A stretch of DNA of 64,000 nucleotides. Origin: Sphaerolaimus hirsutus. Lineage: Eukaryota; Nematoda; Chromadorea; Monhysterida; Sphaerolaimidae. Below the pieces are notes generated by a model, which saw only the letters and a program-made list of their open reading frames with translations, made no database searches and was not told the DNA's origin. The translations under genes were made by a program, and so were the position numbers. Positions 41,770 through 52,800 of the stretch are shown here, piece by piece. Numbering within the stretch: the first letter of the stretch is position 1; each line of letters opens with the position of its first letter. The stretch is from assembly GCA_964036195.1 (NCBI GenBank), contig OZ038451.1, forward strand, positions 28,537,927 through 28,601,926, read 5' to 3'.

Positions 41770-42660
41770 TAGTGATAGAAAAGCGCCAGAAAAAAGGGCG
41801 CCAGGCGCCAATGGCACCATGGCGCCATTCGGAATGTGGGCGCCAAGCGCCAAGGGCGCCACAGAAAAAGGGCGCCATGGCGCCATTCGGAAAGTGGGCG
41901 CCAGGCGCCAGGGGCGCCACGGAAAGAGGGCGCCAAGCGCCAAGGGCGCCATGGCGCCATTTGGAAAATAGGGCGCCAGGATAAAGAAGTGCGTACAACA
42001 CCCTAAAAGTGCTAAAAATGTTTCTACAGCACCATAGTACACGCATTCACTTCTTTATTGGCGTTTTCCAGGATGTAATGCACAAAAACAATAGTAGCAA
42101 CACAAATTTTTGTAATAAAATCCATATGATGAATTCAAACAAAATGGAAATTGTCATTTGACAACAATCCATTCCCTTCAAATAGACTTTTCCAATCAAT
42201 GTTTCCATGAAATGGACAAAAACGGAATTGCAACAATTTGAATCCGTTTATTTATGATTTTGCAAGTTCAACGGTTCATCATTCTTATTTTCTGATCCGT
42301 CAGACACATCTGATGAACCACTGGATGAAAGATTTCCACTTGTTCACACCACTTCGTCCATTTTTCCGGCGAATTTAGATTATCCACGCATACGTTTTTA
42401 TTTTTTTTTCATTTACACAGCACTCACCTTGAAACCCTGCTGGCGCCTTTTTGGCGCCCTTTTAAAGCAGGGCGCCAGGCGCCAAGGGCGCCACGGAAAA
42501 AGGGCGCCAAGCGCCAAGGGCGCCATGGCGCCTTTCAGAATGTGGGCGCCAGGCGCCAAGGGCGCCACAGAAAAAGGGCGCCAAGCGCCAATGGCGCCAT
42601 GGCGCGGCGCCCTTTGGCGCCCTCAAATGGCGCCAGCGCCATGGCGCCAATCCATCACTA
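41770..42660. mobile_element. Non-autonomous hAT, GGCGCC arrays with unique core (891 bp)
   Basis: Ends TAGTGATAGAAAAGCGCC and GGCGCCAATCCATCACTA; perfect duplication ATGTAGTG (41762-41769, 42661-42668). GGGCGCCAAGCGCCAAGGGC-type arrays lie at 41785-41980 and 42440-42650. The core 41985-42440 is unique AT-rich DNA with no clear transposase frame. Confidence 0.9.
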
Positions 42661-43331
42661 ATGTAGTGACATTTGTACAAGTAAGTTTGGTGCTTTGCCC
42701 GAATCACTGCAGTGTTGGAAAAAACGCCATTAGTATGTTATTACCGTATTTCTTCTAATAGAAGGGCATACCTCCAATAGAATGGCACCTCCAATAGAAC
42801 GGCAGGTTTTGGCACTTTTTTACACCCACAAAAGAAATAGAACGGCAGCCTCCAATAGAACGGCACCTCAATTCAACGGCAGGTAGAAATTACATTTTAA
42901 GGTTGTCAAAAGACACAACAATATTGGGAAAATTGGTGGTGAGAGCCGAGAACATCCAGGGTGTTCCGAACTATGATTCAGGGGTTGTTTTCACATTTGG
43001 ATTGATGCTCTTGTAGCTTCTTAAGTGATAAATTTTGGTACTAATAATTTTTTTTTTGTGAAGCAAAGCTAGTCTGATTGAAATTTTAAATTCTAAGTGT
43101 TTAGCAGGTCCTATTTGAGCTACAGATTTTTTAAGTAGACCAGCTTTGATCTTTGGCCCACACCCAGCCAAAGAAAAATATCAAAAATATAAAAATAGAT
43201 AGACAGATACTGCAAAAACACAGTATAAGTTTCTCAGTATTTATTCCCAAAAACATCCAGGATTTTTATTGAATGTTTAAATTTCCTTTTTTAATCCTTT
43301 TGAGATACCTTTTTTGAGAAAAAGTTTTATA
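42661..43331. other. Truncated MITE start, then unannotated DNA
   Basis: A TA-flanked CCGTATTTCTTCTAATAGAAG end starts at 42744, followed by CTCCAATAGAACGGCA repeats to about 42885, but no right terminus is seen. The remainder to 43331 shows no feature. Confidence 0.5.
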
Positions 43332-43764
43332 CCGTATTACCTCGAATTATCCCCCCCCCCTTGAATTAACCCCCCCCCTCGAATTAACCCCCCCTCAAAA
43401 TGGGCTGGGGAAATAATAAACCCCCCCTCGAAATACCCCCCCCTTCGGAATCATGTACGTCATGTACATAATAAATACGTCATGTATGCAATGTACATGA
43501 TGTATATTACTGTTAATTTGCATTGCAGCTACACAGACTAGTTTGTGTAGCTATATCCGTTTTTATGTCCAAATATATCCTGCTTGGACACATTTATTAT
43601 CTGTTTTAAGTATGCAAATGCCTACTATTTACTACGATCCTTACAAAAATTTCTGATGAAATAATAAACCCCCCCCTCGAATAAACCCCCCCTCGAATTA
43701 ACCCCCCCTCAAATTTTGCTGGCGAAATAATAAACCCCCATGGGGGTATTTCGAGGTAATATGG
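43332..43764. mobile_element. MITE, CCGTATTACCTCGAATTATCC family
   Basis: CCGTATTACCTCGAATTATC at 43332 and GAGGTAATATGG at 43764, flanked by TA. The core is the inverse of 27240-27720. Confidence 0.75.
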
Positions 43765-44879
43765 TAGTTTCTTCTATTTTAAGAAAATTCTATACCTTAA
43801 AAGAAATTATGTATTTTTTTAGAAAATAACTTATAACTTTGCTTTCACAGCTTTGTAATGGGCTAGTTATTGGAAATGCCTAAGTTCCAGAGCAATGTGT
43901 GGTGAATGCTGGACAATTCTAAAGAAATTTTGAAGGGATCTGAAATTTTATACTTAGAGAAATTTCAGATTTTTGTTGATTTTTATTTCAGTACTGTTGA
44001 TTGTTTACTGAATTTTTGTGATTTTTATATTATCTTGAAGGTTATTTATAAAAAAACACAATTTGAATTTTGGTTTTATTTACCTTTAGCCAAAAATGAA
44101 AGAGAAAACAATTTAGCATAAGCAAATTTAACTGAAATCTTTAGAATATGACAAAATAACTCAGCACAGGGTTACATAAATTACAGGCTTATAATTATTA
44201 GCAATATGTTACAGATGTACAGATTTATCAAGAGTATACAGTTAATATATATTAAAAATTGGCCCTACACCAATAGCTTAGATATGGTCAAAAATGAAAC
44301 AATTTGCTCCAATACTTTGCTCCTTTTATTTATCTTTTGAGCTTTGAAAATTTAGCAAGTATTGGTGAGCAAAACTTAATTTCAAGTCCACAAAAAAATG
44401 TAGTAATCAGGTACAAAAAATAATCTAAAATAGCCTTTACTAGAAATGCAGACAATGATATGACTGCCTACAGAAAAAAGGCAGTCAAAGAAATCTTATA
44501 TATAGCACAGGAAAAGGTAGAAGTGTTGTAGTGAAAAACTGCAAGTGATGCCTTTGCTTGCTTTGCCACCCATATTTATATGGTTCAGGGCTCATACATG
44601 TATACAAGTACTATTACAGTAATCAGACATGACACAAAGCAAAGTGCATCTTCCTGCCTAATTAGGAAGATGTGACCCACATTGAAACACAACCTTAGTC
44701 AGTATAGGTCAAATTTGGATATGGTAGTACACTTTGCATTTGACAGAAAGTCCCCTGCACAAGGCAAGTACCTGTGCATTCTCAGTTATGCTCAATATGT
44801 ACATGGAAACTCTCTCTGTCAAGTACAAAGTACATGCATACGTAAGGTATATGGTAGATGTACAGAGGCATGAAATATT
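43765..44879. other. Intergenic, no gene seen
   Basis: AT-rich DNA. A frame at 43906-44121 is open but compositionally poor, with no recognisable domain. Confidence 0.4.
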
Positions 44880-45250
44880 TTAAAACTTCCTGCCTGGCAG
44901 AAATTTGTATGTATGCAAAAATACACATGTACTTGTGCAGATGCACATGCTCAGAGGATTAATTTTCAACTACCTGCCTGGCAGAAGTTTGTACGTATGG
45001 GTAAATACATAGGTATGTACTCACACCACTGCACCTGCATAGAGTTTTAGTTTTTGACTACCAGCCTGATGTAGGTCAATACTTGTTCAGATCATGCATT
45101 GAAGTTTTATTTAAAAACTTCCTGCCTGGTAGAAGTCTGAATGTATGGATAAATACATAGTATGTACTTGTTCAGATGCACATGCAGACAAAGGATTTGT
45201 GTTAATCTACCTGCTGGGCAGAAGTACTGAAGAACATATGTACACCTCAT
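44880..45250. repeat. Degenerate tandem repeat, about 100-130 bp
   Basis: TTCCTGCCTGGCAGAA followed by TTTGTATGTATG, AAATACATA, TGTACTTGTGCAGATGCACA recurs about four times (44886, 44970, 45118, 45208) with decay between copies. Confidence 0.55.
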
Positions 45251-45734
45251 ACATGATCAGTTAACAAGTACAATTTCAATTATGGTAGAATATATAGAGT
45301 ACACACCATACATAGATACATAAACGCCCATGTACTACACATCTTACATATGAACAAGTAATTTTTCCATATGGGCAAGAAAAACATACAAATAAATGGT
45401 AGTTTCTTTTACTCAAAATTATGTGAATTTGGGGGGTTTTGCATTGCACTAAATGAATGTTTTTAAAGGGGAATTTTCAATGAAAATGCATAGCAAATCA
45501 ATGCAAATGCACCAAAATCAATAAAACAGTGGGAGATTTTTTTGTTGTTTGGTTTTTTAAATTTTTATTTGTTTTTTTTTAATGCCAAACAGCCTAACCA
45601 CTAAATATGTTTCCCTTTTTTAATGGAATTTTTATCTTTATTTATTTGTAGTCCCAGTGAAGCAGAATTTCAATTTCTTTGTCCTGCCAAAGCACTGTGT
45701 CTACCCGCATAAGCAGTGGTCTGATCTCACCTCA
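45251..45734. other. Intergenic, no gene seen
   Basis: Low-complexity AT-rich DNA with T runs near 45540-45590; no exon supported. Confidence 0.4.
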
Positions 45735-45955
45735 CACTCACAAGAGGGGGGAGTGATTCGGTGGGGGGAGTTATTTGGTGGGGGGAGTTATTTGGTGGGG
45801 GGAGTTATTTGGTGGGGGGAGTTATTTGGTGGGGGGAGTTATTTGGTGGGGGGAGTTATTCAAGACGGGGGACTTATTCGAGGGGGGAGTTATTCGAGAG
45901 GGGGGACTTATTCGAGGGGGGAGTTATTCGAGGGGGGGACTTATTTGAGGATTTA
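45735..45955. repeat. Array of GGGGGGAGTTATTTGGT units
   Basis: Six or more 16-bp units GGGGGAGTTATTTGGT, then GGGGGGACTTATTCGAG variants, ending ATTTACGGTA. It looks like an expanded subterminal array of the CCGTA-type MITEs whose left end is lost. Confidence 0.7.
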
Positions 45956-46138
45956 CGGTAACTCATAACTGATGACAAAAATGACAGTTTAGGGTGTAGT
46001 GGAATAAGGTGATGTCGATCAAGTTTAAGTTTATCATTTTATTCATAGCCTCCAGTTTCCACAACAATAATGAGTTGCCATTGAAATGGCCCTGATTTTC
46101 CATTTGCGGTAACTTCAAACCGATGTCCACTCAAAAAA

Positions 46139-46416
46139 TTATTCAATATCAAACCAAATATATCCAAGAGCTGGCACTTTGCCAACATTCACAGGGGGGT
46201 CCAAAAAATCATACCCATACTCATCATATTCAAATCTTTGCAGCAGACAAATTTTCACAATCGGATTGTATGCAAAACTTGCACATTCATCTAAATGCAC
46301 ACACTGCATGCCACAAGTTTTCTGTGACACAAAGTACAATGTTTTTAGAATGTGTTCATGAATAATATGTTCTCCAGTCAATTTCACAACAAATGTTGGA
46401 ATATAGTAGGGATTGT
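46139..46416 (-). CDS. Terminal exon of a PAN/Apple-domain-like protein
   Basis: Minus-strand exon from a TTTGCAG acceptor (46416) to TAA at 46139, about 91 residues. The pattern SQKTCGMQCVHLDECASFAY then ICLLQ has the Cys spacing and the C-x-SFAYN core of PAN/Apple modules, which bind proteins or glycans in secreted or surface proteins. The upstream exons are not found; if present they lie above 46416, possibly beyond the BEL element. A truncated duplicate is at 41488-41705. Family assignment rests on a short motif. Confidence 0.5.
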
Positions 46417-46458
46417 CTGCAAAGAAGGGGTTAATATTTACATTGTGGGGTGTAAATA

Positions 46459-46832
46459 CCGTATTTCGTCTAATAGAAGAGCACTGTTCTATTTTTTACC
46501 TGCCGTTCTATTGGATGTGCCGTTCTGTTGGAGGCTGCCATTCTATTTTTCACCAAATTTTTCATACATTCCTCATTTGAACATAGCCTTATGTTAAATG
46601 AAGCTTGAGCAATATTTTAATAATATCAGAGCATCAATTTTTTATCCATTTGAATGCTTTGAACGTTATCGCCATCTATTTCTTTTCTTTTTTTTATGTT
46701 TTGGCACACTCCCAACATCAATTATAATTGCCATTCTATTGTATTCGTGAGCGCAAAATTGTGCCAAAACCTGTCGTTCTATTGAAGGTGCCATTCTATT
46801 GGACGTATGCTGTTCTATTAGAAGAAATACGG
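46459..46832. mobile_element. MITE, CCGTATTTCGTCTAATAGAAG ends
   Basis: TA-flanked CCGTATTTCGTCTAATAGAA at the left and TTCTATTAGAAGAAATACGG at the right, with GTTCTATTGGA words. It sits in the intron just upstream of the PAN-like exon. A partial copy starts at 42744. Confidence 0.75.
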
Positions 46833-47077
46833 TACCAAAATTCTTTGAATATTTAACACTAGTGCTTTCCCAAGTAATCCCCCCAACTGTAGGTTGTGAA
46901 ATGCACATAGGTATTTACCTAATATTACATTTACAACTATAAAGCCAGAATTACAGCTCAGCGCCAGCGGCGTTTGACGTGAAATGATGACGTCGTAAAA
47001 TTGATTACATCAAAATAGACAAAGGTACAGCATTGAAATTTCAGAATTAGATAGTTCTAGTAATTGTGTGTAATGTC

Positions 47078-47315
47078 TAGTGATGTGAAAAGCGCCAGAA
47101 CTTTAGCGCCAAGCGCCAAAAGCGCCATGGCGCTTTTCCGAACCTTAGCGCCAAGCGCCAATGGCGCCATAGCAAAATGGAGCCTAGCTCCAGAAGCGCC
47201 ATGGCGCTTTTTGCTTTGGCGCTAGCGCCAAGCGCCAGCGCCAGGCATTTTGTTCCTGGCGCCGGTCAAAAATAGCGCCAAGCGCCAAAAGCGCCATGGC
47301 GCTTTTACATCACTA
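47078..47315. mobile_element. Non-autonomous hAT, GGCGCC family (238 bp)
   Basis: Ends TAGTGATGTGAAAAGCGCC and GGCGCTTTTACATCACTA; perfect duplication GTAATGTC (47070-47077, 47316-47323). AGCGCCAAGCGCC units throughout. Confidence 0.92.
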
Positions 47316-47375
47316 GTAATGTCCCAAAAAATTTTTTTTACCAAATAATCATTATTTAAGTAGTTATTAATTTAA

Positions 47376-47832
47376 TGTGATGAAGCCACCGAAGTCAGTG
47401 TCTTCTACCACCAAATCCGGCTGCTTCAAGACCGTAGTGAGAAACGGCCTTTAGAGTGGTTGATTTCCCGTTGTAGCCGAACGTCCACTTGTCAACAGCC
47501 AAGTTGAGTTTATTTCGTAGTTGCGTGTTGAAAAGGGGGTTCGAATTGTTTCAGGTACTTTATTTCAATCAGATACAGCGTGTTACAAAAGCGCAAAGTC
47601 TAGCGAGCTTCCTAATCGAAGTTTCTATTGCTAGCTTATTTTCGTTCAGTAGCTTGGGGTCCGCAGACTCAAGTAAAAACTTTCAAAGTAGCTAAGACAC
47701 GGAAATAATGTATAAAACACAGCTACAGTAATTTCCTAAATTCAAATACACAAATAAGTCATAAATGCAACAAATAAACACATCCAGCCGAAACAGTTGC
47801 GTTATACTGCGCGTGCATACATTCAAATACTT
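47376..47832 (-). repeat. BEL 3' LTR
   Basis: Matches 57684-58140 with scattered substitutions (for example CCACCGAAG against CCACCAAAG, and TCAACAGCC against TCGACAGCC). A short frame read within it (47489-47695) is repeated in the other LTR and is not a gene. Confidence 0.9.
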
Positions 47833-49855
47833 GGTGATGATGCCAAATACTTGGTGATGTTGCTGGTGATGCCAACGTTGACCTAGCCTGATGATGAAGT
47901 AGATAGTTGCCCGTGTCACTTCCTGCGCATTCGCGTGTGGTAAATTTGCGGATATCAGGCATGTGAACACTGTCTCTGTTCCTGGCTCTGACTTGTCCTT
48001 CATCAGCTGAACTTTCATCTGGTTGAACGTATGCTGATAGTGACTTTGCCATTCTGTCCTCTGTTTCTGCTCTCCTGGCAAATCTGACGGACTGTGTTGA
48101 GTTGGATCTGGCTCTCCTCTTGATTGCTGGTCTCAACTCTGTCTTGCGCACTTTTCTTTGTGGAGTTTCTTTGTGAGTTGATTTCTTGATAGTATATCTG
48201 ATGGCTCTGAAGCATAGCCATATGCATTTGAATGGACACACTATGCATTTCCATATGCATGTGTATACGCATGGTGGAATCACTGGCTTCCCTGTGGCAA
48301 TTCTCCAATTGTACCACAGGTATCCTGCAGCCACAATTCCAGCTATCAGGATTGTGATCCCCAGCAGCATTGCGATTGTGTTGATGATCACTTGAAAGGG
48401 TCCTTTCAGCATTCCTCCCATAAAGTTGGTGTACCCTTTTGACACTCCGGATATGTAGTGACCATATGCTTTGCCGATTCCTGCTGCTGTCTGTCCAATT
48501 CCAGCTCCAATGCCTTCTATTGAATTTCTGATCACTCTAGGGTCCAATGACATATCTGCTGTGTAATCAATCAACTGGTTCTGCACATGCTCCAAATTCT
48601 GTAGCCTCTGAATCTGGCCTCTGACATCCATGAAATTGGTCGCTCTGTTGACAATGTTGGTGAACAGGTGAGGCGCATCAAACGTGAAGGCCTGCCATTG
48701 TCCTTTCCATGTCATTTCGATCGGTGTCTCTGTGACGTGCACCATTCCATGTGCGGACTTCCACTGTCCATGTTCATTTCTATACAGGTGCGGTGTGGTG
48801 TGGCTGCAGTCCTCTTCTAGTGATTTCTCCACCAAGTCTCTGCTACCTGGACTCTTGAACCACAAGGGCCCGTCTTTGTCCAATCTCATTGGTGTGTATT
48901 TGTAGCATGTCTCTCCCACTTTTCCTGTCTGATAAATTATGTATGGCTGCACTTCCTTGCATTCCCAAAACATAATTGCTTCTCCAGCCCATTCTGCATG
49001 AACATCCTGTCTTCCCAGCATGGCTCAAATCCCCAATGTTGGATCGATGCGGAAAAGCTGAGTCAACATGTCCAGCTGGTTCTTGCGAAGTTGACATAGT
49101 TGATGCCATACAATCGCAAATTGTGCCTGAGTCATCTCTCTGACCACATGTTGCAGGAATTGAAACTTGGAGTTTCTGTCGTCCAATCTGGCATACAATG
49201 TTCCACTGATTGTTGACTCTCTTGCCTCCACTATCTTTCCTGGCATTGCCCATTCCACAGGCACATCTTCTCTTCTGTCAAACTGGATGAATACACCTCC
49301 TTGATCGGTGTAGTATGTGTCTCCCGGAACACATTCTGAACTAATTGGCCTCTTTGTCTTGTTGCTATGGGAGTATGCTGCTTGCAATTTTGACACAATA
49401 ATTGTCTGGCCAGATATTTCTGATTTGAATCTGCCAATTCTCTCATATGCACATTGATGCTTGAAATTCTCTGTATCCCACACTGTGATTCCATAATTGT
49501 GGTCTCTGCAATGTCCCATCATGGCTCTGCACTGGCTGAAATCTTGCAAGTCGCTGATTACAGTCTTTCCATCAAGTGAAGCCACAGTTCCTTCTTCCAT
49601 GTAGAAGTTACTGACAACATTTTCTTTGTCATGACAACACCATGAATATTCCACATTCAAGGTTTGATTGGTTGTCCACACTCTGGGCACCAATTCCACC
49701 AAAGGTGTTCCTCTGAACATCTTGTGAATTCTTGCATAGTTACAGGCTACCACGCCAACTTGCTGGTATTTCTCAAAATTGCCTGTAATGCCTTTCGCTC
49801 CCCAGAAACTGGTGTGTGTGATGATCTCTTTGATTCTGATGTAGCATCTATATGC
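47759..49855 (-). pseudogene. BEL env-like region after pol, two in-frame stops
   Basis: It continues the pol frame without a shift. A signal-peptide-like segment (VIGMLCMVLMLTGVSES) lies at the pol C-terminus; a Cys-containing ectodomain, a transmembrane segment (about 48440-48290, hydrophobic with GITILIAGIVAAGYL) and a Cys-rich tail follow. A TAA (49858-49856) and a TGA (49027-49025) break the frame. Either this copy has lost env or the stops are bypassed. BEL/Pao elements with env are known (for example Tas), and their env was acquired from viruses. The fusion machinery family cannot be settled by eye. Confidence 0.7.
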
Positions 49856-52800
49856 TTATTCTTTCTGTGGAATCTGTCTCTGTGCGTAAAGTGTAACTTT
49901 CATTGCCTTGACAAAATTCCTTGGTGGGATATGGCACTGCACTTCTTCAGGAACTGTAAGCGCATGTCCATGCCTCCCACTGGTACAAATTTGGTACTTC
50001 TGGCTTTGTGAACTGATCACCTGTTCCACAGGATGATCCTTGATTGCATCCTTGAATCTCTCATAAGTCTGCATTTCTCTGACAGATTTTGGTGGCCATT
50101 CTGAAGGCAAAGGCGGCAATCCATGATGCGCTGCCAATGATGGTGGCCTTACTGTCGAGGTTTCTAGAACGTATGTTCTGGAAAATACTTCGCTGTAAGC
50201 CTTGCCGGCGTCTCTCAGCGTTGCTGACTCTGACACGCCTGTCAGCATCAACACCATGCACAACATTCCAATCACTAGACTGCTGGTGGTTGCCGTGGTT
50301 TTCCCTGTTGCACTCCTCAGGACTCTATCTGATGCTGAGTTCCTCTGAGCAGGGTTTTGAGCAGGGTTTGGTACAGAGTCTCTGTTCGAGCTCTGATTTC
50401 TGACATGTTTCTGGACAATTGCTGGGTCCAGTAAATCCACTTTGACTGTCACTGCTGTCTCTGGGATATCCATTGTCTTTGAATTGATTTCCAGTGGATA
50501 CAATTGATTGAGTGGTCTACTGACCACATTTCTGTTGGCAGTTCTGACTTTTGCTGAGCGAATCTGTCCATCTTTGCTGGGTTCTAACTGCTCGATGCGA
50601 CCCATCCTCCATGCACCTCTGGGCATGTTTTCTTCGTAAATCAGCACAACTTCATTCACTTTGGGTTCTTGAGTCGCTGTCACTCTGCCATGTTTGTGCG
50701 TCACCTGAGTTCTTTCCCTCAAACTCGGGATATACTCTTGATGCCACAAGTCCCAGAACTTATTCAAAGTTTGCTGGGTTGTCTCCCAATATTTCTGCAG
50801 TTTCGCTGCGTTATCCATTCTGGGCACAAATTCTCCATCTTTGTCTGCGTCAAACTGTGGTGCTCCAATCTGACCTTCCCCTGTCAGGAAGTCTTTTGGC
50901 GTCAGCACTCTGAGGCTCTTTACATCACCATAGATGTAAGAGATTGGCCTGCTGTTGATCACTGCCTCGACTTCTGGCAGAAGTGTCAACAATTCTTGCA
51001 GGGTTAACATTCTGTGCCCCACAGCTGCCTTGAAATGTTTCTTGGTGATGCCCACCATTCTCTCATAGACTCCTCCCTGCCATGGTGCCATAGGAGTAGT
51101 CATGTTCCACTGGATTTGTTGCTGTGAGCAGTAAGTCTGTACTGCTCCACTTTTGACCATTTCTGACCATTCCTTTCCAGTATTGATGGCCTTGTCAGTG
51201 CTTGTGCTGAGCACTTTCTCTGTCAATTTGAATTGCGTCGCATTGTCTGAAATCACTGCCTCAGGCTTTCCACGCCTGGCGATGAATCTCCTGACTGCGT
51301 TCAGGAATTCCTGTGCTGTCATGTCCAGCACACTTTCCAGGTGAACTGCACGTGTCACCATGCATGTGAACAAACAGATCCACATCTTCCTGTGATCTTT
51401 ATCCACTTTGTACCAAACTGGTCCCAAATAATCCAAGCCCGTGTACTGGAACGGTCTGGCTCTCTGAACTCTTGTTTCTGGTAAATCTGGCATTGGTGGA
51501 AGCTGGTACGGCTTCGCTCCCAATTTCTTACAGGTTGGGCAGGTTCTGGTCACATTGTAGATCACCCGTCTGCCCTGTGTAATCCAGTACTTTTGTCTGA
51601 TCGCTGCCAATGTGTGTTGCACTCCTGCATGCATCAACTTCTCATGCTGGTCTCTGACGATCAGCTGAGTCACTGTAGCCATTGCTGGCAACAGTATGAG
51701 TGGCACTGTGACCTCCTGTGGGTCTGTATGCTCCATTCTGCCGTGGCACTTCAGGATTCCATCCTGATGCATTTGCACATTGAGCCATTTGATCAACTGC
51801 TGGTCTGCAGCTGCTTTCTTGCCATCCTGGCTGCCTTTGCTGTGGCCTGTTGCCAGAATCTCTGCCACACCTTTGTAATGATTTTGTTGCATCACTTTGA
51901 TCCAATATTTCAACGCAATTTCTCTTTCTTCAATACTGATAATTCCCTGTGGTTTTATTGTACCACAGATACTTTCCATGACTTCTGACAATCCATTCTG
52001 ACTGTCATTTCTGTTGCGCTTTTTGTGCATCTGTCGCACAAATCTCATCACGTATACTGTTGCATCCAGTAATTTTGTCAGTGATGAGAATCTCTGAATC
52101 TCAATTCCCAATGGATTGCTTTGTTTGCTTTCATCAGCTTGCTCATTGCTGTCATCTGGGTCACTGATCACTTGCTGTGTGGCGCCCAGGTAAATTGGAC
52201 TGGCTTTTGGGAACTTGAGCTCTTCTTTCTTGATTTCTGCCATTACTTCTGGCGTAACTGGCTCCACTTTCGGCTCTGGCCACTCTCCAGTGATTAGCCA
52301 TTCTGGCCCCTTCCACCACAGGTTACTGCCTTCCAACTCTGACATATTCATGCCTCTTGTGGCCATATCAGCTGGGTTCTCCAGTCCTGCGATGTGTCTG
52401 ATGTGCATGTTCTCTGTCTCACTCTGAATTTTCCTGGGTTCATCCAATCTGTTCTTGACAAAACATGCCAGTGGCTTCGCTGTTGTTAGCCACTTCAGAC
52501 AACAGGTTGAATCTGACCATACAACTGTCTGACTGAATTTGACGTCCTTGAGCTCTTTGTGAACAAACTTTGACATTCTGCTGCCGATCAACATTGCTAA
52601 CAATTCCAGCCGTGGAATTGTCACTTCTGGTTTCTTTGGAGCGAGTCTCAATCTGGAGTACAACAGGCTTGACGTGCCGCTGTCATTTTCTGTTTTCTGG
52701 CATATGTATGCCGCTGCGCTGTATGCCATTGCTGAGGCATCAACGAAAATGTGCAGTTGTGCATCTGCACCACTCTGATAATTCAAATTTCTGTTGAACC

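Noticed and set aside
41985..42440. A hAT transposase in the core of the GGCGCC element
   Set aside because: Only a short acidic frame can be read; no BED, RNase H-fold or dimerisation motif is visible.
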